Shown here piece by piece: positions 21,113-30,530 of a stretch of 60,000 bases of DNA. The stretch spans positions 180,443,740 to 180,503,739 of the forward strand of contig CM043944.1 in assembly GCA_014529385.2 (NCBI GenBank). The letters run 5' to 3'. The notes below the pieces were generated by a model. The model saw only the letters and a list, made by a program, of their open reading frames with translations, was not told where the DNA came from and made no database searches. The stretch comes from Adiantum capillus-veneris. Taxonomy: Eukaryota > Streptophyta > Polypodiopsida > Polypodiales > Pteridaceae. The position numbers were made by a program, and so were the translations under genes. How positions within the stretch are numbered: position 1 is the first letter of the stretch; each line of letters starts with the position of its first letter.

Positions 21113-22172
21113 TGTCACGTGACACATCCCAACCCTATGTGTCCATGGACAAGCTACACCACAACAGGGTTCGGTCAGTAGATGCATATCCTCCGGTTGC
21201 ACACAGCATGATCATCGGAATTCCCATCAGAATCCATTAGCATCAGTTAGGGAAATTTTCCAGTGCATTTAGCCTATTTTCCTATTTATTGGGATTTTCA
21301 CTTATTATTTTTAAGTGACTTTCCTACAAAAGTACGTAGGGCAATTTTGCTAAGTTTCTATATAAGCAAACCCAAGTTAGCACTTTCTGGCAGAAGAGGC
21401 AGCAAGAGCACCTTGCTCAACAGGCAACTTCTCAGCAAGACCAACCCCCGCGGCTACTCTGGCGTTTTCTCCACAGAAGACCTAGCGTTTTTGCATCAGA
21501 TCAGCCTTGGCGATTTGTGCACAGCAGATCAGCCCCGGCGTCATCACGACACAGCAGATCACCCTAGCGTTTTTGCATTTGCAGAACCCCGGCGATAGAA
21601 GGACCAATTTCAGCCCCTGGCGTTTTTGGATTTCAGCAGCAAATTAAGACCGGCATTATTCACCTAAAGTGTAGCAGATTCAACCCGTAAAGACCATCAA
21701 TTTTCAGCCCTAAGAAACCTCATTTTTCAGCCAAGAAAACGCAGCCAAAACAGTCATTTTGAGCCACCGAAACAGTCCCGAAATTCAGCGATTAGAAAAT
21801 CTCAGATTTCAGCCATCGTCGTCGTCATCGTCATTGTCGTGGTCGTCATCGTCGTCGTCATCGGCATAGACCAAGTTGCATAGTCCATTGCATACGCATT
21901 GTACACCTTTGTGCAATCAAAGAATAGACCACTCTCGTCGACGAGAGTGGGGCCTTCGGAGGAGGGTTTTACAACCTCTCGGGTGTCGTATCTCTTCTCT
22001 CTCCTTCTCTCAGTCTCATTCACTTGCACGCACAATCCAATCACTTTGTTCGTGACCACAGCACTCTACAAGACGGAAAGCTCTCTCTTTCCCTAAGGAA
22101 CTAAAAGGAACCTTGAGCAATAAAGATCACTAATCTTGAGAAAATACAACATTCATTCCGCTGCACCTTACA
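21113..22172 (+). mobile_element. Family-A solo LTR with TSD TGTCT
   Basis: It runs TGTCACGTGACACATCC … GCTGCACCTTACA (1,060 bp). TGTCT at 21,108-21,112 and 22,173-22,177 is a perfect TSD. It has a TATA box (about 21,357), AGCGTTTT units, the hairpin CCACTCTC(6)GAGAGTGG (21,929-21,950) and the second hairpin GGAAAG(6)CTTTCC (22,075-22,092). It inserted into the same LINE RT as element D. Confidence 0.95.
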
Positions 22173-22177
22173 TGTCT

Positions 22178-22335
22178 CCTCCCTTCGGTATAAGAAATAT
22201 AAGGCCTAAACACATCGACCTCGGCATAAGACCTGTATCAAATATATCCTCATAGCATCTCAAAAGCCACAGCCGTACAACCTCTAGTGAGACCATCATC
22301 ACCTGGCCAAGAGGAATGGGCTAGATGGGATTGAA
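22178..22335 (-). pseudogene. LINE reverse-transcriptase fragment, upstream part
   Basis: On the minus strand it encodes SWPGDDGLTRG…, then after a frameshift FDTGLMPRSMCLGLIFLIPK. This is the conserved entry into plant LINE RT (family pattern PGPDGLT…, GLI.LIPK.GD…WRPITLLN). It continues across the insertions into 21,090-21,107 and 10,563-10,856. Confidence 0.75.
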
Positions 22336-22366
22336 CAATGGAACTGTTCGTTGTTGTTGAGCGTAT

Positions 22367-22370
<4 letters not shown>

Positions 22371-22428
<58 letters not shown>
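22371..22428 (+). repeat. (CT)n microsatellite
   Basis: About 58 bp of CT repeat followed by C8 and a C-rich, non-coding stretch to about 22,560. Confidence 0.97.
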
Positions 22429-22431
<3 letters not shown>

Positions 22432-22651
22432 CCCCCCCGGGCCTTACTTCCCCTCGCTGCCCTCCTCACCTCATGCCTGCCTGCAAACTCCCTCCCTCCC
22501 ACGTTGCTTTCCCTTGACCTTGCTCACCTAAACTAACCCCCCCCTCCCCCCTTTCTCTGCTGACCGTACCTGTTGATTAGTTTTCTACTCGCCCCCCTCA
22601 CCATTGACATGTCTTCTTTCTCCTCCACAACAACAAACTGATGGAGACTCT

Positions 22652-22784
22652 TGCTCCGCCAACGGAACTACGTCGGGCCGTGTCGACTCGATTTAATTGT
22701 GATTTGATTCTATGAAGTGTTTTAAGTGAATCTCTCTCTCGTGTCACGACAGATTCTAGACTTGGGGTGTCCAAGTTTGTTACA
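22652..22784 (+). repeat. Family-C LTR 3' fragment
   Basis: The segment from GCCAACGGAACTACG to GGGGTGTCCAAGTTTGTTACA matches the final 130 bp of family-C LTRs (compare 10,440-10,562 and 34,150-34,268). No PBS follows; it runs directly into a LINE. Confidence 0.8.
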
Positions 22785-22829
22785 ACTTCTAGCTATGATG
22801 TTCAACCCGTGTTATGTGTGAGGGCCTAC

Positions 22830-23840
22830 CCAAGACTAGGAGTTTGTCAACTATCATGCCTATCCTAAAGGTAAGAGACCCTATGGAGTCTGGGAACTAA
22901 CGTACTATTATTATCGGTCACACATTAGCACGGTTGTATGCCTACATTCTCGAGCAGTAGTTGAGCAGATGGACAGAGAGACAAGGTATATGAGCAGCAG
23001 GACAAACAGGTTTTAGGAGGGGTTTCTCTACTCTTGCCCACATCCTGACTCTGTGATCCATTATCGAGGAGGGTAGGTCACATTTGAACCAGTTATATTG
23101 TAGCTTTGTGGACTTCCGTAAAGCATTTGATATTGTACCTAGAGCTAGATCGATACGGCAATTGTACCCACAAAGCTCATATGGGGGATTATGGCTTTAT
23201 ACAGATCAGTTGTGGGGCAGGTACGCACTCCAGATTTGTTTCCTACATTGTTTGATATGTATGTAGATGAGGTTTCGGATTACATCACGAGACTAGGGGA
23301 CAGAGGAGCACAGCTAGCAAGAACATGGATCCCACTTTTGTTATATGCTCATGATATTGTGTTGATTTCTAACTTCCCCGAGGGAATGCAGCGCCATTTG
23401 GATGCCTTACATGTGTTTGCGGTGGATGGTGGATTGTCTGTCAACCTTGGTAAAACCAAGGTTATAGTGTTAAACACCACACTGTAGTGGGTCAGGAGGT
23501 TAGCTCCCACATTTACTTCTGGGCAAGAGATTGTGGAGTGTACAGATGCATAAACATATCTGGGGGTAGTTTTCCATGGGCCAATATTTTAGATGAGGAG
23601 AGCAGCAGAGGTTAGATTGACTAGCGCTTATGAAGACTTGAGAGGATGTGATCGTAGGTTCAATTTCAGGAACCTTGAACAAAAATTTGGCTTTTTGATA
23701 CTCTGGTGACTTCAGCTATGATGTATGGGGTGCAGATTTGGGGGTCCTTAGTTGTTTGTCACGGAAGAGCTGGCAGTACTAATGGATGGAAAGGCCTTTG
23801 ATATCTATGATTTCCTGGCTGATTAGAGACAAGGCTTCAG
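22830..23840 (+). pseudogene. Second LINE reverse-transcriptase remnant
   Basis: In changing frames the translation follows a non-LTR RT: DPMESGNYRTIIIGHTLARLY (about 22,875-22,945), GFRRGFSTLAHILTL (about 23,012), LYCSFVDFRKAFDIVPRA (23,084-23,145) and LLYAHDIVLIS for the (F/Y)ADD block (about 23,340). Then come GLSVNLGKTKVIVLN (about 23,430-23,470) and the thumb region YLGVVFHGP…SAMMYGVQIWG (about 23,550-23,745). The catalytic block reads AHD, not ADD. It belongs to a different LINE type from the one interrupted by element D. Confidence 0.85.
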
Positions 23841-23858
23841 TACCTCATGAGATTATTG

Positions 23859-23981
<123 letters not shown>

Positions 23982-23984
23982 TGT

Positions 23985-24535
23985 GCGCGTGCACACGCTC
24001 TTGCGACAAATGCTGATTAGGTGAGCCCAGCTGAGAGCAAGAACGGTTCAACCAATATGTGAACATGGGCAGCTCTTGCAAGATGAGGATTACCCATCTG
24101 GTAGAGAACCTAATGCTTCGTGGTAAATCTGCAGCTTCAAAAGGCAGCACGCAGGCCACTATGGCTGGCCTATAACCTGTGAAGCCCTAATGACTGCAGT
24201 AGGCACCGGTAATTGCTGAAACAAAAAGAGCACCTGTGCTGGTGTTACGCGCAGCAAAGGGAATCCTGCAGACAGCGAAGGCACCTCTCAGCACATGGAG
24301 TTGCATGCAGTAGGTTGGTTGCATAGGCTGCATGTCGGAACCATAGAGCAGGGCCATGCGAGCAGGTTCTGCTGCAGATGAAGTCGCGAACAGGGTCATC
24401 ATTCTCGCAAACCCAAGAACAACCAGCGTGAATCAGATGCTCACACGAATTTGCTGCAAAACAAGTTGCGAGCTGCGTTTGTCACAAACCCTAAAGCAGT
24501 CCAGCGTAGATGCCCACGCGAGCAGGTTCTGTGCC
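23985..24535. other. No recognisable gene
   Basis: This roughly 550-bp stretch has short open frames on both strands but no motif that I can identify. A GCGAGCAGGTTCTG sequence occurs at 24,357-24,370 and again near 24,519-24,532, 160 bp apart, hinting at an old duplication. Confidence 0.5.
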
Positions 24536-24579
<44 letters not shown>

Positions 24580-24666
24580 TTGGGCTTCTTGTTTTCCCAT
24601 TCTTCTTCTTCTTCTCTGCATTCCCTTCGTATTTTTGCGTCTCGTTGCTGCATATTTAAATGTGTC

Positions 24667-24708
<42 letters not shown>

Positions 24709-24795
24709 TTGGGCTTCTTGTTTTCCCATTCTTCTTCTTCTTCTCTGCATTCCCTTTGTATTTTTGCGTCTCGTTGCTGCATTTTTAAATGTGTC

Positions 24796-24864
<69 letters not shown>

Positions 24865-24946
24865 CGGGCTCCCCGAATTCTTCCTCGTATTCTTTGCATT
24901 CCCCTTGTATTTTTGTGTCTCTTTGCTGCATATAAACACGTCAAGT

Positions 24947-24979
<33 letters not shown>

Positions 24980-25069
24980 CTCGGGCTCCCCGAATTCTTC
25001 CTCGTATTCTTTGCATTCCCCTTGTATTTTTGTGTCTCTTTGCTGCATATAAACACCTCAAGTTTCTCT
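24536..25069 (+). repeat. Four-copy tandem repeat with embedded (CT)n
   Basis: Four units of about 120-150 bp, each consisting of (CT)n followed by a moderately conserved body (CTTGGGCTTCTTG or CTCGGGCTCCCCG, then TTCTCTGCATTCCC or its like, TATTTTTG(C/T)GTCTC, TGCTGCATAT). Copies 1-2 are nearly identical to each other, as are copies 3-4, implying stepwise duplication of pairs. Copy 3 carries an additional (CA)n. The last CT tract is the target of element E. Confidence 0.92.
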
Positions 25070-25074
25070 CTCTC

Positions 25075-26551
25075 TGAAACCGGCCTGTTCAATCCAAAAA
25101 GGGCGGTAGACTTTACTTTAAACCTTGATTTAGCTTTCACCCATTATTAGTCGTCTATTTTACCTGTACTTTCAAGACACAACAAAGGGGAGAGGGATAC
25201 AGGCTGCTAGATTGCACCTGTATGAGTAGACGGACACCAGATTGGCCCCTAACTTAGGCGCCCCTTTCGGTATTTCTTTATTGTTCAAAAGAGGGAATAA
25301 ACTCTGTGGTTCCCTACAAGCTGCCCCGCACAAACTCGGCTGAATTTCCACTGTTCCAGCCTGATTTCGGCAGCATAACTGTACTAGAACCCTTCACGGT
25401 CAGTATTCCCACGCATTGACCGACTTTCCCGACGCATACGGGCACTTTGCAAAACCTGGCGAGAATCTGCAGCACGCTGAATTCTCTGTTTTCAGCCCTG
25501 AAAATGCGCCAGATCGCCTATACAGCGGTCCCCTTGCGTCCCCGAACCTCCTGGGGGTATTAGGGTCCGTTTAGGGCCAAAACCCTAAACCTGCAAAAAT
25601 ACACAGCAGGCTGTAATTCACTGTTTCGGGCTCCGTTTCGCGTGCCGGTCGCATCCCTAGCAAGTCCTCGAGCTCCCGCACCTGTAGGGCTACTTGCCCT
25701 TTGAATCGGACGAGATTTCTGGCGTGAAACCTCTCCGAATTCACCTGTACCTGCGGGGGGATTAGCCGCTAGCTAATCCAGTACCTGTGCAAGAGGCTCT
25801 TGCCTCGGCAATCGCGCATGAACCCACACAACTGTACATTGGTCAAATGAAAAGCCCACTAGAGGGGCATAACATACTGCCAAAGGGGAGAGAGAGGGCA
25901 GTGCGTAGCGTGCAGGGCATCACTCCTGGCACCGCACTGTGCATAAGAGGGAAAGCAAGCACTCCATAGCTCTTAACCTGTGACAGAGACTTGCAAAATG
26001 AGCCTCCCAGCTATAAATCACGTTTTTGCCTTCTCTATAAGTAGTAAACTGGCCTCAGAGTGCCAAGTGTCACTCATTTGTGCATTTTCCCGCTTTAGAC
26101 CCTCGGGTCTAAAAATATCTCACCTGCAGCCTCTGTTGACTTGGCCACAGAGTAACAAAATGATCCCCATGTCAAACTGCACGTAATGACGTGAAGACAT
26201 TTTCAGGTCCCAAAATAGCAGTTCCCTAAATTTTAGGAGATGCTGCCATTATATCTTTCTAGGTCATCCGACCCTCTTTGTACACTGTGGCCACATCCAA
26301 AACTGAAATGTAGCCTCTGTAGCAAAGGATTCCACTTTGGCTAGTCAATGACCCACTTGGCTAACCATAGTCCTTGTCCAACCTTAGTGCTCTCTTGCCC
26401 TCAGGCCTGGACTCCCTCTGGACAGTTCCACACTAGCTATGCAATGCAGGGCAGTTAGATTTCCCGAGGGGTGTTTCCAAAAAGTGAAAGTAAATAGATA
26501 ATAAGAAAGAAATCAACAAAAAGGATAGATAGTAGTCACACGCTGGTGACA
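25075..26551 (-). repeat. Family-E 3' LTR
   Basis: This 1,477-bp LTR on the minus strand runs TGTCACCAGCG … GGCCGGTTTCA, next to the PPT at 26,552-26,566. It includes the shared GAAATACCGAAAGGGGCGCC block with upstream AATAAA (25,258-25,283, minus). Confidence 0.96.
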
Positions 26552-27123
26552 TACCCCCTCTTGAAATCTCAAACGTCCTCGTTTGCATCTATGTCGTCCA
26601 TGCTTACTGTCAACACTGATGTATTCAACACATGTCGACACATATACGACACATACATGCTCATTGTCAACCCTGGTGTATTCAACACCTCGTCGACTCA
26701 TGTATTGCCTGCGTGTGAACCCTGTCCCAATGACATAGTGGTAGCTTCGCACTCTGCCATTGCTTTGAGTCACTAACTTTCCAATGACAAAATGGTAGCT
26801 GCACATTTTGCCACTGTCTTATAGTACACGTTGGATCCCGTAACACTTTCGAGCATACCCAAACCGACAGTTTAAGAATGCAGTTACACATGTACTCTTT
26901 AATAGAAGCAATCACTGTATCCTTGACAGACTGACAAGAAATACTCACTTCTATAGCACTAACCAAACTTTTGGACATTCCATAAGAGCAATTGCCAAAC
27001 TGACAATCTGTACAGCTCTAACATTCATGTAACAGGTATTTGATTTGAGCTCACTTTAAATACCATGTACATCATTTGTTTCAAAAGCCATTGTCACACT
27101 GACAATCCATTTAGCTTTGAAAC
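26552..27123 (-). other. Family-E 3' untranslated region and PPT
   Basis: Non-coding sequence between the pol stop and the PPT GATTTCAAGAGGGGGTA (minus, at 26,568-26,552). It contains two imperfect copies of a unit with TGTATTCAACAC…GTCGACAC (about 26,605-26,705) and two of AATGACA(A/T)A(A/G)TGGTAGCT (about 26,727-26,815). Confidence 0.75.
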
Positions 27124-30100
27124 TCAAGGGGTCAAGGTAGGTTGCAAATCAAAGGCTTCCAGGTAAAGTGATAACACAGTTGGTGACTCTGCAAGTTCAC
27201 CTTCTTCCATCCACTTAGCATCCATTGGTGGATAGTTTCTGAACTTTACCAAGTAACGCCTAGCAACCTTGCCTTTCACTTTCCTTTCTTTGTGTGCCAA
27301 AATCTGTTCAGGGAGCAAGATCTCGTCAAGTTCCTCGACTTCCGGCTGATGTTCAGCTGGTATATCTTCTGGCACATCACCCACATAGGGTCTGAGAAGA
27401 CTCACATGAAACGCATTGTGAATCTTCCAACTGTCAGGCAATTTCAGCCTATATGCAACATCACTGATTATGTCGCATACTTGAAAAGGCCCATAGTAAC
27501 GCATGCTGAGCTTTGGAAAGAGTCTTTCCTTGCCCTTCATCTTCTTTAACCTTGCCTTTTCAAACCGTAGAAGCACCCAATCACCAAGTGAATATACCAC
27601 TTCACGACGGTGACGATCAGCTGCTTTCTTTTGCTTTGCCTGAGTCCTTTCTAAGGCCACTTTGACCTTCTTGTACATTTCATCCATGTCCTGAACATAC
27701 TTATCTGCTTCAAATATCTTGTCCTTTGTATGCAGTATGGGAGGAACTTTCTTGCCACCTTCAACTATTTCAAAAGGTGCCTTGCCAGTTGATGAATGCA
27801 CTGTATTATTGTATGCATACTCCACCAATGGCAAATACTGCTCCCACTTTCCTTTATGCTCTGACACATAGCACTTCAGCAGATCTAGGACAGTAGAATT
27901 TGCCTCTTCTGACTGCCCATCTGTTTGAGGATGAAATGACGAAGAGAATTTGAGCGTGGTGCCCATATTCTCAAACAAACCTCTCCAGAACAAACTAGTC
28001 ATGCGTGGATCACGGTCGCTAATAATCGACTGTGGCATGCCATGATACTTGAAAATATTGCTCATAAACAAGCGTGCCATCTGATCTGGCTTTATCTTCT
28101 TCCTGACAGGAATAAAATGAGCCTGTTTGCTGAATCTGCAAATAATGGTCCAAATACCATCATTTCCTGTCTGCGTTCTTGGAAGATCAAAGATAAAATC
28201 CATAGCAATACTTTCCCATGGTTTATCTGGAATAGGTAGTGGTTGCAATAACCCTGGTGCCTTTTGCCTGTCAAACTTGACCTTTTGGCATATTAGGCAT
28301 TCTCGCACAAAGGCATCCACATCCCTTCTCAATGTAGGCCAATAGAAGAATGTCTCTACCGCTTTAACTGTAGCATCAATACCACGATGCCCTGCATACG
28401 GTGGGACATGACTCTCTTCCATAACTTTGCGTCGCAATGGCTTTGTGACACACAATCTGCCATGCATCATCATGAACCCGTCTTTAAGAAGATAGTGTTC
28501 ATGACGTTGTCCATCCATTAGTTGCTCGAAGACCCTTGCAAAATCTTCATCATTTGCATACTGTTCTCTCATATCATCAAGTTCATGATGATAAGGAATC
28601 GACACAGCTGAAATTTGTGGCTTCCTTGACAAGGCATCAGCCACAACGTTCTTCTTGCCTTCCACATGCACAATCTGAAAATGGAACATGGACAAGATAT
28701 TTGCCCATCGCATATGCTTTTCAGATAATTTTGTCTGTGTCAAGAAGTATCGCAAGGTCTGATGGTCCGTTTGGACAACGAAATCTGCACCTAGCAGGTA
28801 GTGTTTCCAACTTAAGAGCGCATAAATCACAGCCAGTAACTCTTTCTCATAGACCTGCATGGTCATCTCTGGCCCTTGCAAAATTCTGCTCTCATAGGCT
28901 ACTACCCTGCCATCTTGCATTAGCACAGCACCAATGCTACTACCGCAGGCATCACATTGGACCACAAATGACTTCCTAAGATCTGGCAACACAATGACTG
29001 GATCCGAAGTCATCTTTTCCTTTAAGAGATTAAAAGCTGAAATCTCTTTTTGTGTCCATCTAAAGGTGACTGCCTTCTTTTGAAGAGCATGTAAAGGTGA
29101 AGCAATCTCAGCGAAATTTCGGATAAACCTTCTGTAATAGGAGCATAGTCCCAAGAAGCTTCGGACATCATGCACCGTCTTCAAATTTGGCCATGACTTG
29201 ATCGCTTCAACTTTTGCAGGATCCATTCTGACACCATCCTTTGAGACAATGTGTCCCAGAAAGTGAATCTCTTCCAGAAAAAACTCACTTTTCTTTGCAT
29301 TGATGAGCAACCTATGACTGCGTAGCTCTTTGAACACAATGGCCAAGTGATGCCTATGCTCCTCTTCATTCTTTGAGTAGACTATCATGTCATCAAAGAA
29401 TGTACCAACAAACTGCTGGTGTGGACGGAAAATTCTGTCCATCATCCTATTGAACGTAGCAGGAGCATTTGTGAGACCAAAGGGCATCACTAAAAATTCG
29501 TAAAGGCCAAACGTTGTTCTAAAAGCAGTCTTGTGCACATCCTCTGATCTAATGCGGATCTGATGATACCCACTCTTTAGATCTATCCTGCTAAACATAG
29601 CTGCTCCTTCTAATTTGTCCATAATATCATCAATTCTAGGTATAGGAAACCTATTCTTGATGGTATTCTTGTTCAGTGCACGGTAGTCGATGCACATACG
29701 CCATGAGCCATCTTTTTTCTGCACCAACAATACTGGAGAACAGAATGGAGATGAACTGGGCTGAATCAGCCCTTTTTCTAACAGCTCCTGTACTTGGCCC
29801 ATTATCTCTTTCTGCTGAGCCGCACTAACCCTGTACGGAGGCTTATTTGGTGGGCTACAGCCTGGCACCAAATCTATCGCATGGTCCTCGGGTCTCTCTG
29901 GCGGTAATTGAGACGGTAATGAATCGGAAAAGCAGTCACTATACTGTTGTAAAAACATTGACCTTTCTTTATCTAGCACAGATAAATTTGATTCATCACA
30001 ATCTGACACTTCACGTGCAAAAACCAAGTACGCAGAAAGATGCTTTTTCATTACAGAAGTAATAGCAGAAGCTGATACAGTAGGAATAGACTCCCCTTTA

Positions 30101-30192
30101 AGCTTTACATCCAGAATGTGAGTCTTTCCCTGCTCTGTACAGTGATCTTTTTGTTGTAGGCATCCATGATTCCCTGTACACGAAATAACCAA
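27124..30192 (-). CDS. pol: Pol polyprotein: RT, RNase H, integrase, chromodomain
   Basis: This is an uninterrupted 1,022-codon frame. RT spans about residues 135-330 ([12 protein letters not shown] with D204, [12 protein letters not shown], and the active site FFDDMIVYS with D267 and D268). RNase H is at about 395-520 with D414, E451, D476 and D519 in their usual motifs. The integrase zinc domain has H595, H602, C632 and C635. The catalytic core has D665, D726 and E762, a D,D-35-E spacing. A GPY/F-like motif (MRYYGPFQV) is near 897, and a chromodomain-like end (YLVKFRNYPPMDAKWMEEGEL) is at about 980-1000. All catalytic residues are present, so the enzymes could be active. It is separated from protease by a frame change near 30,130, so the Met at its start need not be the natural one. 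Confidence 0.93.
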   Translation of the reverse strand: MVISCTGNHGCLQQKDHCTEQGKTHILDVKLKGESIPTVSASAITSVMKKHLSAYLVFAREVSDCDESNLSVLDKERSMFLQQYSDCFSDSLPSQLPPERPEDHAIDLVPGCSPPNKPPYRVSAAQQKEIMGQVQELLEKGLIQPSSSPFCSPVLLVQKKDGSWRMCIDYRALNKNTIKNRFPIPRIDDIMDKLEGAAMFSRIDLKSGYHQIRIRSEDVHKTAFRTTFGLYEFLVMPFGLTNAPATFNRMMDRIFRPHQQFVGTFFDDMIVYSKNEEEHRHHLAIVFKELRSHRLLINAKKSEFFLEEIHFLGHIVSKDGVRMDPAKVEAIKSWPNLKTVHDVRSFLGLCSYYRRFIRNFAEIASPLHALQKKAVTFRWTQKEISAFNLLKEKMTSDPVIVLPDLRKSFVVQCDACGSSIGAVLMQDGRVVAYESRILQGPEMTMQVYEKELLAVIYALLSWKHYLLGADFVVQTDHQTLRYFLTQTKLSEKHMRWANILSMFHFQIVHVEGKKNVVADALSRKPQISAVSIPYHHELDDMREQYANDEDFARVFEQLMDGQRHEHYLLKDGFMMMHGRLCVTKPLRRKVMEESHVPPYAGHRGIDATVKAVETFFYWPTLRRDVDAFVRECLICQKVKFDRQKAPGLLQPLPIPDKPWESIAMDFIFDLPRTQTGNDGIWTIICRFSKQAHFIPVRKKIKPDQMARLFMSNIFKYHGMPQSIISDRDPRMTSLFWRGLFENMGTTLKFSSSFHPQTDGQSEEANSTVLDLLKCYVSEHKGKWEQYLPLVEYAYNNTVHSSTGKAPFEIVEGGKKVPPILHTKDKIFEADKYVQDMDEMYKKVKVALERTQAKQKKAADRHRREVVYSLGDWVLLRFEKARLKKMKGKERLFPKLSMRYYGPFQVCDIISDVAYRLKLPDSWKIHNAFHVSLLRPYVGDVPEDIPAEHQPEVEELDEILLPEQILAHKERKVKGKVARRYLVKFRNYPPMDAKWMEEGELAESPTVLSLYLEAFDLQPTLTP

Positions 30193-30530
30193 GGAATACC
30201 TAACAACACATCACATCCGTCCAGTGGCATGATGTAAAATTCTTCAGCATCTACATAGGACTGGATATGTAGATGCAACTTTCCGATGATGGGTGTCACA
30301 GCCTCTGTATGGCCAGGACATGCCAAACCTGCCTCTGCTGTATACCCCATCTCTTCAGGTCTGATTCCCAACTTTGAAGCCAATTCTGGGGAAATGAAGT
30401 TGGCTTTGGCACCTGGATCAAAGAAGATAAGCACTGTTTGATCCCTAACCTTTCCCCATGCTCTGCAAAGCTCACTTGCATCTGAATTTGGCTTGTCGCC
30501 CACCATATCTGGCACTAGACCAGCCATGGG
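30105..30530 (-). CDS. Family-E aspartic protease domain
   Basis: The frame encodes VLIFFDPGAKANFISPELASKLGI, where DPG takes the place of the usual D-S/T-G, then IGKLHLH and GCDVLLGIPWL, the downstream protease motif. It is in the same frame as the 3' part of gag (after the stop at 30,756-30,758) and runs out of frame at about 30,130, where pol continues in another phase (EQGKTHILDVKLKGES). DPG/DGG in place of DSG recurs in families C and E and may be a lineage trait. Confidence 0.8.
   Translation of the reverse strand, partial: PMAGLVPDMVGDKPNSDASELCRAWGKVRDQTVLIFFDPGAKANFISPELASKLGIRPEEMGYTAEAGLACPGHTEAVTPIIGKLHLHIQSYVDAEEFYIMPLDGCDVLLGIPWLFRVQGIMDAYNKKITVQSRERLTFWM

Noticed and set aside
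24433-25140. 235- and 264-codon ORFs on both strands of the tandem CT repeat
   Set aside because: Long frames arise because CT/GA repeats lack stops; the product would be Ser-Leu or Arg-Glu repeats and the same unit is merely copied four times.
25980-26186. 68-codon ORF identical at 33,197-33,403
   Set aside because: It is inside the two family-E LTRs; identity reflects LTR identity, not protein conservation.
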